Shown here: positions 9,037 through 18,254 of the stretch, one piece after another
Layout: every line of letters starts with the position of its first letter
How positions within the stretch are numbered: position 1 is the first letter of the stretch
Source: Clostridium sp. BJN0013
GTDB lineage: Bacteria; Bacillota; Clostridia; Clostridiales; Clostridiaceae
DNA length: 64,000 nucleotides
Assembly: GCF_040939125.1 (NCBI RefSeq)
Contig: NZ_CP162495.1
Location: 434,001 to 498,000, forward strand
Direction of reading: 5' to 3'
Notes under the pieces: model-generated
What the model was told of the DNA's origin: nothing
Database searches by the model: none
The model's input: the letters and a program-made list of their open reading frames with translations, nothing else
Translations under genes and position numbers: made by a program

Positions 9037-9720
9037 ATGGAGTTTTTAAAAACAGAAGATTTATGCAAGGTCTACGGTAGGGGCGAAAATCAGGTTACCG
9101 CGCTTGACCATGTTTCGCTTACAATCGAAAAAGGGGAGTTTACCGCAATCATCGGCTCCTCCGGCTCCGGCAAATCCACATTGCTTCACATCATCGCCGG
9201 TGTGGATGTGCCGACAAGCGGAAAGGTATATTTGGATGGGCAGGATGTATATGCCCAAAGCAATGAAAAACTCGCCATTTTCCGCAGGCGGCAGGTTGGG
9301 TTGATTTACCAGTTTCACAACCTCATTCCCACTCTGAATGTGGTGGAAAACATCACCTTGCCTATACTGATGGACAAACGGAAGGTCAACGAGGAACGGC
9401 TGAATGATTTGTTGGATTTGCTTGGGCTAAAAGACCGCAAAACGCATTTACCCAATCAGCTTTCGGGCGGACAGCAACAGCGCGTTTCCATAGGACGCGC
9501 TTTGATGAACGCCCCGGCAGTCATGCTTGCCGACGAACCCACGGGCAATTTGGACAGCCAAAATGGACATGAAATCATCAAGCTGCTGAAAGAAAGCAAT
9601 AAAAAATACAGTCAGACCCTTATCGTCGTCACGCATGACGAAAATATCGCCCTGCAAGCAGACCGCATTATCGGCATAGCAGACGGCAAAGTAGTGCGAG
9701 ACGAGAGGGTGAGACCATGA
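9037..9720 (+). CDS. ABC transporter ATP-binding protein, module A
   Basis: A 227-residue MacB/LolD-type ATPase that would power the permease encoded immediately downstream. Walker A is GSSGSGKST, the signature is [15 protein letters not shown], and Walker B is [12 protein letters not shown] with the H-loop TH in VVTHDE. The start is ATG 9037 with GGAGG 8 bases upstream; an in-frame ATG at 9016 precedes that ribosome binding site. The stop overlaps the permease start by 4 bases. Such ATPases drive release or removal of peptide antibiotics from the membrane, or export; the substrate cannot be read from the sequence. Confidence 0.93.
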   Translation: MEFLKTEDLCKVYGRGENQVTALDHVSLTIEKGEFTAIIGSSGSGKSTLLHIIAGVDVPTSGKVYLDGQDVYAQSNEKLAIFRRRQVGLIYQFHNLIPTLNVVENITLPILMDKRKVNEERLNDLLDLLGLKDRKTHLPNQLSGGQQQRVSIGRALMNAPAVMLADEPTGNLDSQNGHEIIKLLKESNKKYSQTLIVVTHDENIALQADRIIGIADGKVVRDERVRP

Positions 9721-12302
9721 ACATTTTCAACAAAGTTACCCTGCAAGGCATGAAAAAGAGCCGCACACGAACGATTGTAACGATTATCGGAGTTGTTCTG
9801 TCCGCCGCCATGATTACGGCAGTCGCCACCTTTGGCATTTCCCTGTTGAACTATATGGCAAACGGCGCGGCTCAGAAATACGGCGATTGGCAAGTTGAGT
9901 TTTTGGACGTCCCTTCTTCTTTCGTACAGGAACGAACCCACGACGAGGGAGTCGCTAACACCGCGGCATTTGAAAATATCGGCTACGCAAAACTTGACGG
10001 CGGGAAAAACCCGGACAAGCCGTATCTTTTTATAGCTGGATTCAGCAAGGAAGCCTTTGATACCTTGCCCATCAACCTGATTTCTGGCAGGCTGCCTGAA
10101 AACAGCGGGGAGATTCTTGTCTCGGGGAGCGTCGCAGCAAACGGCGGCGTTAAATTCGCGGTGGGCGACACGCTTTCACTTGTTGTCGGAAGCCGCATGG
10201 AGGTCAACAAAAATCTCGGTCAACACGACCCTTACATTTTCGGGAAAGAAACTCTTGTGCCACAAGACGAGAAAACCTACACGGTTGTCGGTATCTGCCA
10301 AAGACCCGGCTTTGAGGAATTTTCTGCGCCGGGATACACATTGATAACCAAAGCGGATGCACAAGACAAAGTGGACAACTTAAGCCTATTTGTCACGCTG
10401 AAAAATCCGCGCCAGGTTCGCGCTTACGCAAGCAGCACAGCCGGAAATTATAGCTATGTCTTTAACGATAATGTGCTGCGTTTCATGGGTCTTTCGGACG
10501 ATAATTTGTTCAACACGCTTCTGTACGCGGTTGGCGGCATTGTGGTCGCCATCATCATGGTAGGCTCGATTTTTCTGATTTATAATTCGTTCAACATATC
10601 GCTGAATGAACGCACACACCAGTTCGGGATTCTCTCGTCGGTGGGAGCTACAGCGAGGCAGCTGCGAAATTCGGTGCTGTTTGAAGGACTTTGTATCGGT
10701 GCGGTCGGCATACCGATTGGCGTTATCGTTGGCATAGGTAGCATCGGGCTTGTGATTTCCGTTGTCGCCAGGAATTTTAGGAACATTCTCTACAGCAACG
10801 TCCCTTTAACCTTGACGGTGTCTATCCCCGCGATTATCGGCGCGGCGGCGGTCAGCATGGTTACGATTCTGATTTCGGCCTATGTCCCAGCTCGAAAGGC
10901 CGCAAGCACTCCTGTGATGGAGAGTATTCGCCAGACGAACGAGGTCAAAGTTGAATCCAAAGCCGTGAAAACGTCAAAACTGGCGCAGCGTATTTACGGT
11001 TTGGAGGGAACTCTTGCGCTAAAGAACTTTAAGAGAAACAAGAAACGTTATCGCAGCATTGTGCTGTCACTTGTTTTAAGCGTAGTGCTGTTTATATCGA
11101 CCAGTTCTTTTGTAACGGATTTGAAACAGGAGTCGGAGCGGGTAACATCATTTACTACCTATGACATCGGTTTTTCCACACAGAATATGGACGACAGCGA
11201 AATGCTGCAGCTTTACGACAAACTTAAAACCGCCGACGGGGTTTATGAAAGCTCGTATCAAGCTCTTATGATGTATTCATGCGCTGCCAAAGCAAGCGAT
11301 CTTTCAGACGCTTACTGGGAAAGTCAGAGTTCCCATTCGCCGGACGAGACGGTTAATCTTCCAATGGACATCCAGTTTCTTAATGACAGCACCTATCTGA
11401 ATATTGTCCAGGGACTGGGCTTGCCTGCAGAGGAATATACCGGGCAAAATGCGAAACTGATTGCCGTTGCCAAAATGGAAGGCCAGGCCAATCAGATGGC
11501 GGAGGTTGACCAGCTTAGTGATATGTTCACGAGATCTTCCCTGAATTTTAACATCGCTCCCAAAACAAATGGTGAGCCGAAAACGGAACAGGAGAAAAAC
11601 GTAAGCATTACGTTTGTCAATACCGTGCCGCCTGATACACTCCCGATCATAGGAAACTCCGAGCAGAAGCCATACTTTTTTAGGGTGATGGCCCCTTATT
11701 CGCTCAAGGAGAAGTTTGAAACCCCCGATAGCCCTATGGATATTAAGGTCAAGGGCTTGACTTTTCGGTCAAGGAATCCTTCGCAGTCGGCGGCTGAAAT
11801 GAAAACGATGATTCAGGGTGCAGGAGTTACAGCCACGTACAACCTGTACAATAGCTATGACATGATGGATGAGAACCGCAATTACATCTTCATTGCCAAC
11901 GTGTTCGCGTATACTTTTATCATTATGATTTCGCTGATTGCGGTTGCCAATGTGTTCAACACGATTTCCACGAATATCAAACTGCGCCGGCGGGAGCTTG
12001 CCATGCTTCGCTCTGTAGGGATGTCCGACCGCGATTTTAATAAAATGATGCGCTTTGAGTGTGCCTTTTATGGCATGAGGGCCCTGCTTGTCGGGCTTCC
12101 CATAGCGGCAGTCTCATCCTGGCTGATCTACAAAGGAATGTTCATCGGCGGAGCGGATGGTATCAATTTTGTGTTGCCGTGGGCCAGTATCGGAATCAGC
12201 GTGTTCAGTGTGCTCTTTGTGGTGTTCATTACAATGCTGTATGCCATTAGCAAGATAAAAAAAGAAAATATCATTGACGCACTTCGGGATGATATGACTT
12301 GA
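9717..12302 (+). CDS. FtsX/MacB-type ABC transporter permease, module A
   Basis: An 861-residue membrane protein. One transmembrane helix lies near the N-terminus (about 18-42), followed by a large extracytoplasmic domain, then an FtsX domain with three helices (about 260-400, containing NERTHQFGILSSVGAT). After a second soluble region comes a second FtsX domain at the C-terminus (about 745-855, LRRRELAMLRSVGMSDRDF). The duplicated FtsX architecture is that of type VII (MacB-like or BceB-related) transporters. It is translationally coupled to the ATPase gene and ends the module A operon. Codon use is GC-rich throughout. Confidence 0.9.
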   Translation: MNIFNKVTLQGMKKSRTRTIVTIIGVVLSAAMITAVATFGISLLNYMANGAAQKYGDWQVEFLDVPSSFVQERTHDEGVANTAAFENIGYAKLDGGKNPDKPYLFIAGFSKEAFDTLPINLISGRLPENSGEILVSGSVAANGGVKFAVGDTLSLVVGSRMEVNKNLGQHDPYIFGKETLVPQDEKTYTVVGICQRPGFEEFSAPGYTLITKADAQDKVDNLSLFVTLKNPRQVRAYASSTAGNYSYVFNDNVLRFMGLSDDNLFNTLLYAVGGIVVAIIMVGSIFLIYNSFNISLNERTHQFGILSSVGATARQLRNSVLFEGLCIGAVGIPIGVIVGIGSIGLVISVVARNFRNILYSNVPLTLTVSIPAIIGAAAVSMVTILISAYVPARKAASTPVMESIRQTNEVKVESKAVKTSKLAQRIYGLEGTLALKNFKRNKKRYRSIVLSLVLSVVLFISTSSFVTDLKQESERVTSFTTYDIGFSTQNMDDSEMLQLYDKLKTADGVYESSYQALMMYSCAAKASDLSDAYWESQSSHSPDETVNLPMDIQFLNDSTYLNIVQGLGLPAEEYTGQNAKLIAVAKMEGQANQMAEVDQLSDMFTRSSLNFNIAPKTNGEPKTEQEKNVSITFVNTVPPDTLPIIGNSEQKPYFFRVMAPYSLKEKFETPDSPMDIKVKGLTFRSRNPSQSAAEMKTMIQGAGVTATYNLYNSYDMMDENRNYIFIANVFAYTFIIMISLIAVANVFNTISTNIKLRRRELAMLRSVGMSDRDFNKMMRFECAFYGMRALLVGLPIAAVSSWLIYKGMFIGGADGINFVLPWASIGISVFSVLFVVFITMLYAISKIKKENIIDALRDDMT

Positions 12303-12444
12303 TTCAAAACCGATATTAACTTGATATAAAATCAAAAAATATCTAGTCAAGTGATTCGCAATCGTCCCGAAAAGCGCTTTAGACCTTGAAAATACAGAAT
12401 CTATCCTACACAAGTAATGTAAATTACAAAGGAGTGCTACCCTG

Positions 12445-12516
12445 CGGTAATAAAAAAAACGCCGTTGTGGCAGATGATGTTTTGCGGCCAAAATGTGGCC
12501 ATGCGGCGGTTTTGAA
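12445..12516 (+). other. Short unrecognised coding remnant
   Basis: A frame without a start reads NKKNAVVADDVLRPKCGHAA and ends at a TAA after a few more codons. It looks like the tail of a zinc-finger-like protein (CGH) carried by the module A element. I do not recognise it. Confidence 0.2.
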
Positions 12517-12541
12517 ATAACAATCAAAACCGCCATTTTCC
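12505..12541 (+). terminator. Strong hairpin terminator after module A
   Basis: Perfect 10-bp inverted repeat GGCGGTTTTG / CAAAACCGCC around a 10-base loop, followed by ATTTTCCTTTTT. Confidence 0.8.
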
Positions 12542-12594
12542 TTTTTCAAAATTGGAAATTCGGATGGTGTATTAAAGTTACCCATTTTTTAGGA

Positions 12595-12605
12595 CATGTG
12601 GAGAC
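12595..12605 (+). other. Candidate attR and start of the displaced rlmD 3' end
   Basis: CATGTGGAGAC matches the rlmD site at 6779 (one mismatch). If the IS4 element and one copy of its 10-bp target duplication are removed, the frame reads GHVETVVKLKSKDS and stops at 14086-14088, a typical RlmD C-terminus. This is therefore best read as the original end of rlmD, pushed 5.8 kb away by integration. Confidence 0.5.
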
Positions 12606-14040
12606 CTAACCTACGGACAGCTAATAACCATATAAATGGGAATTAAAATTTGTATAGAAATATTCTGAAAATAATAAAAAGCACCAATTCATAGTATAAA
12701 ATTGATTTGCAGCACAATTTTACTAGAAAAGATGGCTTATTATGATCAATGATCAAGAATATATTACTACAGAATTAAAAAAAATACTAGAAAAAATGAT
12801 AATTTTATCATCATACCGTTTAAATAACTTAATAGCTATAGTTGTAGGAATAATAGTTTCACAGTCAGTTATATTATCCAAAATATCTCAAGAGCTGAAG
12901 GATTCCTATTCTTCAGGTACAGAAGAAAGTAAAATTAAAAGATTGAGAAGATTTTTAACTAACAAGGCTATTAATTGTGAGAAAATATATGAATTCTTCG
13001 CATATAGGTTACTACAAAAGTATAAAAGTCATTCAAAGAAAATATATATAATTTTTGATCACACAACTATTATAGATAAATTTGTTATATTACAGTTTTC
13101 TTTAAAAGTGGGAAGAAGGGCAGTTCCCCTGTGGTATAAGATGTTCTTATATAAAGATGAGGGAAGTAAAGATTTCAAGTATATTAAACAAGGACTTAAT
13201 TTTATACATAAAATAGTAGTTCCCTATAATTTTGATGTTACAATTTTAGCAGACAGGGGATTTAAAAGTGTCGATTTGTTTAAGTTTATAGATAAAACTT
13301 TAAAATTCAAGTATTGTATCAGGTGTACAAAAAATTTAAAAATATCAATATGCGGTAAACCAAATATAAAAAAGCTGGGAAATATAATACCTTTAAAGGG
13401 AAAGACAAGACACTTTTACAATGTAAAATTAACATCTAAAAAATATATATGCAATCTGGCAGTCTGCAGGGCAGAAAGTTCTGATGATACCTGGTTCATA
13501 GCAAATAATTTAGAACAGACCTTTTCAATTAGAGAATATAAAAAAAGATTTGATATAGAAGAAATGTTTAAAGATTTTAAATCTGGTGGGTTCAATTTAG
13601 AAGGTACCTGGACACATAATATCCAGTATGCAAGAACCTTATATTTATGCATTTGTATAGCTTACTGCTGGATGATAACCCTTGGAACATCTTGTACAAA
13701 AGATAAGAAAAATAAACTTATTGGGGCTACAAAAACATTGAGAGACAAACAGGTAAGAATCTACAGCTTATTTAGGGCTGGAGTTAAATGGTTCAAAAGA
13801 TGTTATTATTCTTTAAGAAATACCTATTATTTAAAAATTGCTTTTACATTATATGAATATTAGTTCCTTTTATTTACATTGACATAAAACACTGTTATAA
13901 GTATAAATTTATACTTACATTTTAATCAATTTATTCAATAATAATCAATTAGGAATATGATTAAATCCTTGAGTATAAACATCAACATCAATCATTATAC
14001 TTTAATGGAATTTTATATAAATTTACTGTCCGTAGGTCAG
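12606..14040 (+). mobile_element. IS4-family insertion sequence, copy 1 (complete, 1435 bp)
   Basis: Terminal inverted repeats CTAACCTACGGACAG (left) and CTGTCCGTAGGTCAG (right; one mismatch when compared as inverted repeats). It is flanked by a perfect 10-bp target duplication, ATGTGGAGAC at 12596-12605 and 14041-14050. It carries one transposase gene. It is inserted in the displaced rlmD tail. A second copy with the same ends and its own 10-bp duplication lies at 37575-40671, and a diverged solo right end at about 60243-60341. Confidence 0.93.
12742..13863 (+). CDS. IS4-family DDE transposase, copy 1
   Basis: A 373-residue transposase. The catalytic signs are FDHTTI near residue 108 (first Asp), ILADRGFKS (second Asp) and the IS4-family YREK signature in YKKRFDIEEMFKDFK, with the exact spacing Y-x2-R-x3-E-x6-K. 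The start is ATG 12742, with a weak upstream AAAAGATGG. The protein sequence encoded by the second copy is the same over this length, so the element moved recently within this genome. Confidence 0.93.
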   Translation: MINDQEYITTELKKILEKMIILSSYRLNNLIAIVVGIIVSQSVILSKISQELKDSYSSGTEESKIKRLRRFLTNKAINCEKIYEFFAYRLLQKYKSHSKKIYIIFDHTTIIDKFVILQFSLKVGRRAVPLWYKMFLYKDEGSKDFKYIKQGLNFIHKIVVPYNFDVTILADRGFKSVDLFKFIDKTLKFKYCIRCTKNLKISICGKPNIKKLGNIIPLKGKTRHFYNVKLTSKKYICNLAVCRAESSDDTWFIANNLEQTFSIREYKKRFDIEEMFKDFKSGGFNLEGTWTHNIQYARTLYLCICIAYCWMITLGTSCTKDKKNKLIGATKTLRDKQVRIYSLFRAGVKWFKRCYYSLRNTYYLKIAFTLYEY

Positions 14041-14088
14041 ATGTGGAGACGGTAGTTAAGCTTAAAAGTAAAGACAGCTAGAGGCATT
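14041..14088 (+). pseudogene. Displaced 3' end of rlmD
   Basis: Starting in the target-duplication copy, the frame reads VETVVKLKSKDS and stops with TAG at 14086-14088. Joined to CAT-GTG at 12595 it restores HVETVV, the conserved C-terminal motif of RlmD. It is a coding end without a gene and supports integration of the 6.8-12.6 kb segment into rlmD. Confidence 0.5.
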
Positions 14089-14243
14089 GGTATAGCTGCA
14101 ATTAGTAAATGGTAAGAACTGTATATATTTAGTGATACGGGGGTAGGAAACAGCAAGTATAATACCCCTTGCTGTAGATTTGTATTTTACACGCTCTCAA
14201 ATATCAGTTATTATTTCAAATTAATTTAACCACTAGAATGAAA

Positions 14244-14297
14244 AAAGGATAAAAGAATGTGAGAAATATATCTAACATTCTTTTATCCTTTGTTTTT
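14244..14297 (+). terminator. Long hairpin terminator
   Basis: Perfect 17-bp inverted repeat AAAGGATAAAAGAATGT / ACATTCTTTTATCCTTT with a 14-base loop, then GTTTTTG. It lies about 155 bases after the displaced rlmD stop and could be the original rlmD terminator. Confidence 0.75.
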
Positions 14298-14312
14298 GAT
14301 ATAAAATAAGAA

Positions 14313-14978
14313 ATGGAGAAGCCACCGATCAAAGTTACTTCTCCAAATCTGAATAGAACTATAAAGATAGTTCAAACCAATAATATTATGATAATAGATT
14401 TTACAGTAAATTTCAATAATTATGATGATAGGATTTTAAAAAATTATTCAATTATTATTTATACTTGTCCAAAGTGTGGTGCAAAACATTCCTTAACTAG
14501 ACATGGCTGCTACGAAAGAAATGTCTTCCTTATTGATGAATTTGACAATATACAAGATAGAAAGATGCTTATTTTAAGGGTTAAATGCTCTTCATGTAGG
14601 AGCACTCACGCTATTTTGCCCAATGATATTATACCTTATTGTATTTATTCTTTTTCATTTATTTTAAAGGTTCTAACAGCATATTATTCTAAGCAGCATA
14701 AAGTTAAGGAAATAAGTTCGAATTTCTCTATTTCTTTTCAAGTCATTTATGTGTTTATATCAAAACTTTCATCATTTCTTAATTCTTGTAAATCTGTTTT
14801 AAGAAGCCTAAGCTCCTCCATGGCTTCTACTCTAAATGCGATAGTAGCCTCAATTGCCAACTATCAATTGAATGGGAACTTTTTATACCAATATTTCTTT
14901 AACTCTCAGTGGATATTTCTAATGCTTAAGTTTCAAAATGTTTTACCTCGTGCAATTTATATTGGGGGCTTCTACTGA
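14313..14978 (+). CDS. Zinc-binding DUF6431-like protein of a transposition unit
   Basis: A 221-residue protein with two cysteine pairs, CPKCGAKHSLTRHGC near residue 50 and CSSCRSTHAI near residue 92, followed by IPYCIYSFSFILKVLTAYY and a possible helix-turn-helix (VKEISSNFSISFQVIYVFIS). This layout matches the small zinc-ribbon/HTH protein that precedes the transposase and ATPase genes in a clostridial class of DDE elements. It probably binds element ends or aids target choice. The ATG at 14313 has no strong ribosome binding site. The gene opens a three-gene unit extending to about 17127. Confidence 0.6.
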   Translation: MEKPPIKVTSPNLNRTIKIVQTNNIMIIDFTVNFNNYDDRILKNYSIIIYTCPKCGAKHSLTRHGCYERNVFLIDEFDNIQDRKMLILRVKCSSCRSTHAILPNDIIPYCIYSFSFILKVLTAYYSKQHKVKEISSNFSISFQVIYVFISKLSSFLNSCKSVLRSLSSSMASTLNAIVASIANYQLNGNFLYQYFFNSQWIFLMLKFQNVLPRAIYIGGFY

Positions 14979-15070
14979 GTACTTTTTCCAACCCACATAA
15001 CTCTTGAATAGAATTTGATAGCTTGTCCTGGTAATATCAAATCAAATATATTTTAAGGAGGTTTTTCATT

Positions 15071-16323
15071 GTGAAAGATAAAGAAAAACAAGCCATAGCT
15101 CTTTTTAGATTCTCTTTAATAGCTCCTTTAGTAAATGAAACTTATGAAGCTGCTTCTAAAAATCAATTTTTTAGAGATATTGCGTCTAAAGAACATACTT
15201 TACCAAATGGACATAACATTAAAATTTCCTCTGGAACCATAAAAAAGTGGTTTCTAAATTATAAACATGGTGGTTTTGATGCACTTATACCTAAGGCGAG
15301 AGCCGATGTAGGACAACCTAGAAATATTGATGCTAATGCTATTGCAAAAATTCATGAATTAAAAGAAAGATTACCCTATATAACAGGAAGCTTAGTTTAT
15401 CAAAAGCTTATTGAAGAAGGATATGTTAAAGAGAGTAAAACTTCTTTAGCAACAGTTTTAAGATACATAAGGGAAAATAACTTGAAAAGAAGCCAATTAG
15501 CTCCTGTAGATAGAAAAGCTTATGAAATGGAGTTTGCAAACGATTGTTGGCAGTCAGACACTTCCTATGGCCCTATTATTAAGGTTACTGGACAACAAAA
15601 GAAGAAAACTTTCTTGATAAGCTTTATCGATGATGCCTCCCGGCTAATACTTCATGGTGAATTTTTTTTCAAGACAATGCGGTGAATATGCAGACTGTAT
15701 TTAAAAAAGCTGTTTCAAAATATGGAATTCCTAAAAGACTATTTGTAGATAATGGAGGAACCTATAAAAATGATCAGTTACAGCTAATTTGTACTTCTTT
15801 AGGAATTGAGTTAATTCATACAAAGGCTTACAGTCCAGAGTCAAAAGGTAAAATAGAAAGGTCCTTTAGAACTATAAAAGATAACTGGATGAATGGCATC
15901 AATTGGAATGATTACACTTCGTTAGAAGCCTTAAATATAGATTTCAATAAATACTTAAATGAGAAATATATCAATTGTATTCACTCCTCTTTAAGTATAA
16001 CCCCTAGAGAAAGATATATTCAAGATATGGATAAAATGAAATTTATGCCACATGAAGAATTAGATAACCATTTTCTACATCGAGTAAGTAGAAAGGTTAG
16101 TAATGACGCTACAATTAAATTAAATTGTCTTCAATTTGAAGTTCCTGCAAAGTATATAGGGCAAAGAATTAATTTAAGGTACTCACCTATAGATTTAAAT
16201 AAGGCATTCATTTTTGACAAAGACAATAATATATGCGATACAGTTTATCCATTAAAAAAGGTTGATAATTCAAAGATTAAGAGAAATGTTATAGATTATT
16301 CTAAAGTCAATGGAGGAGAATAA
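15071..16323 (+). pseudogene. Mu/Tn552-like DDE transposase, split by a frameshift
   Basis: Two overlapping frames (15071-15685 and 15682-16323) together make one transposase of about 417 residues. The first has an N-terminal helix-turn-helix, then CWQSDTSYGP with the first catalytic Asp. The second has FVDNGGTYKN (second Asp) and SPESKGKIERSF (Glu). The break is at a run of eight T (15662-15669). A -1 shift there restores EFFFQDNAVNMQ, and the zero-frame codons form the slippery heptamer T-TTT-TTC. This is either a programmed frameshift, as in many insertion sequences, or a mutation. The start codon is GTG 15071 after AAGGAGG. The partner ATPase follows directly. Confidence 0.75.
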
Positions 16324-16324
16324 A

Positions 16325-17127
16325 ATGTATAAAGCTTATTGGGGAATGGAGTTTAATCCCTTTGAGAAAGGCTTAAGCGAAAAAAACTTTTTTCAATCTC
16401 AAGATTTTTCACAGGCAATGTCACGATTAGAGCATCTTAAAAATATTAAAGGAATAGGACTATTTACAGGTCAGTCAGGTATAGGAAAGACCTATACTTT
16501 ACGATGTTTTACAAATTCATTGAACTCAAATTTATACAAAGTTATTTATCTAACACTATCTACTGTTACAGTATTGGAATTTTATAAATCCCTCGCCTAC
16601 GGCTTAGGTGTAGAAATCTATTCAAAGAAAATAGATCTGTTTAAAGCAATCCAGGAAAGAATTATTTCATTATGTAGGGATAAAAAAATCACACCTGTAA
16701 TTATTGTAGATGAGGCACAATACTTGAAAATAGAGGTTTTAAATGACCTTAAATTACTATTGAATTTTGATATGGACTCTAGAAATTATGCTGTGCTAAT
16801 ACTTTGCGGACAACCTCTTTTAAACAACATACTTTCAAAACAAATCCATGAAGCCTTAAAACAAAGAATTGTAATTAACTATAACTATGAAGGAATATCC
16901 AAAGAAGAAGTTATTGAGTATATTTCTTCAAGGCTAAAGCTTTGTGGAGTGTTCACTGAAATATTTAACGATAACGCTTTAGAAGCTGTAAATTCTTGTT
17001 GTAATGGTTCTACAAGAATACTAAATTTTCTTATTGAAAAATGTTTAATGATAGGCTATCAAAAAACTTAAAAGTTATTGATACAGAAACAGTAATGTTA
17101 GCGCAAAATGAGATAAATCTTATTTAA
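16325..17127 (+). pseudogene. ExeA/TniB-like AAA ATPase of the transposition unit, frameshifted near its end
   Basis: An ATPase with Walker A GQSGIGKT and Walker B VIIVDEAQ, of the type that works with DDE transposases in target selection (TniB, MuB, IstB-like). The start is ATG 16325, 7 bases after GGAGG and just after the transposase stop; the in-frame ATG at 16310 overlaps that site. The frame as read stops at 17071 after GYQKT. A one-base shift in the A-run near 17060 restores a tail NLKVIDTETVMLAQNEINLI ending at 17127, so the last 20 or so residues are lost. Full length would be about 267 residues. Confidence 0.7.
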
Positions 17128-17202
17128 TTGAGGAATTTGTAAATAAAGTACCTTTGTTTCCATAATAGATATATTAAACTTTGAAGAAATACACAATTTA
17201 TT

Positions 17203-17226
17203 AGAGCAGTTATCTGCTCTTTTTCT
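17203..17226 (+). terminator. Hairpin terminator of the transposition unit
   Basis: AGAGCAG / CTGCTCT around TTAT, followed by TTTTTC, about 80 bases after the restored ATPase stop. Confidence 0.75.
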
Positions 17227-17400
17227 TATATAGGTTAAATTTGCTTGCAAAAGTTGGTTAATTTATTGTGATTAAAGGATATTCTATTGTGAAAATCTAT
17301 ATTGCGCCAGGATAAAATAGTTTGAAAAAAGTAGGAGAAAACAAAGTGTAAATCAACACCTTGCCTCCATCAAATAAGAACTAAAATTTTGATACAATAA

Positions 17401-17436
17401 AAAGTCACTGAAATCAGTGGCTTTCAGCGTTTTTTG
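17401..17436. terminator. Hairpin with T-run ahead of the restriction locus
   Basis: AAAGTCACTG / CAGTGGCTTT (one G-T pair) around AAAT, then CAGCGTTTTTT. No gene end lies just upstream, so it may be left over from a deleted gene. Confidence 0.5.
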
Positions 17437-17570
17437 TTGAAATTAATATGTTGGTTAGGCTAAATTATTTCATTTAAGTTAATACTTAATAGTAAAAATG
17501 CACTAGAGGTGTGTAAAAGAGTGCAAGGTATGTTCACTTTTTAGCGGAAGTAATTAGTGAAAAAATAATT

Positions 17571-17598
17571 AAAGTGTAATTTTTTTAAATTACACTTT
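17571..17598. promoter_or_regulatory. Perfect 12-bp inverted repeat upstream of the type I R-M operon
   Basis: AAAGTGTAATTT / AAATTACACTTT around TTTT, about 80 bases before the half-HsdS gene. It could be an operator or a bidirectional terminator. Apart from this and the two hairpins at 17203 and 17401, I see nothing in the roughly 550 bases before the restriction locus. Confidence 0.45.
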
Positions 17599-17678
17599 TA
17601 ATAGTTGCAATAAAATTCCTTTTGTGCTATGATCACATCATAGTAAATAAAGTTAATTTTAGAAAGGCACAATATTTT

Positions 17679-18254
17679 ATGAAAAAGTTGAGTGAATTAG
17701 TTAGATTAGTAAGTGGATCACCTCAGTTTAGAATTACTGAAGTGTTTGATGAGAAAACACCGCTTTTTACTTATTATAGTCAAACAGATTTAACAGATGA
17801 TTTGGTAGGTATTATTTCAAACGATGTGGACAATAAACAAGTCAGAACCAATGATAAAGTAAATACCTTATACGATGGTGATGTGGTGTTTAGTTTAATC
17901 ACGGGAATTGCAACAATGGTAAGAAAAGAGCACCAGGGATACCTTTATACGCAAAACTACGTTAAATTATTGCCTGGCAAAAACATTGATTCAAAGTTTT
18001 TGGTTTATCTCATTAATGAAAACAAAACAATCAAAAAACAGTTTATGCTAGGACTGCAAGGTTCACAAGTTTTAAAGTATACTCTCAAGCAACTTAAAGA
18101 GCTTGAAATACCTAAAATACCTTCCATGGATAAGCAAAAAATTATAGGACAAGTCTATTTTAATCAGTTAAGGCTGCAAACCCTTAGGAATAGGGCAGCA
18201 GAACTTGAAACAAAAATCATATTATCCAAGTTAGAGGAGGCAGGTGAGAAATGA
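17679..18254 (+). CDS. Half-size type I restriction specificity protein (single TRD)
   Basis: A 191-residue protein resembling one target-recognition half of HsdS: an N-terminal recognition domain (MKKLSELVRLVSG...YYSQTDLTDD), then LQGSQVLKYTLKQLKELEIPKIPSMDKQKIIGQ, which matches the conserved HsdS end-of-TRD segment, and a coiled-coil tail (LRLQTLRNRAAELETKIIL). Normal HsdS has two such halves; this has one. The start is ATG 17679, with GAAAGG upstream. It overlaps the hsdR start by 4 bases, so it is co-translated with the nuclease subunit. It may form a homodimer as a full recognition unit or compete with HsdS. Confidence 0.7.
   Translation: MKKLSELVRLVSGSPQFRITEVFDEKTPLFTYYSQTDLTDDLVGIISNDVDNKQVRTNDKVNTLYDGDVVFSLITGIATMVRKEHQGYLYTQNYVKLLPGKNIDSKFLVYLINENKTIKKQFMLGLQGSQVLKYTLKQLKELEIPKIPSMDKQKIIGQVYFNQLRLQTLRNRAAELETKIILSKLEEAGEK

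Noticed and set aside
12445-12516. A new zinc-finger gene after module A
   Set aside because: Only 23 codons without a start; it overlaps the terminator hairpin. Kept only as a remnant.
17401-17598. Repeated hairpins before the restriction locus as a possible CRISPR or toxin-antitoxin RNA
   Set aside because: The hairpins are unlike each other and are not regularly spaced; there are no cas or toxin genes nearby.
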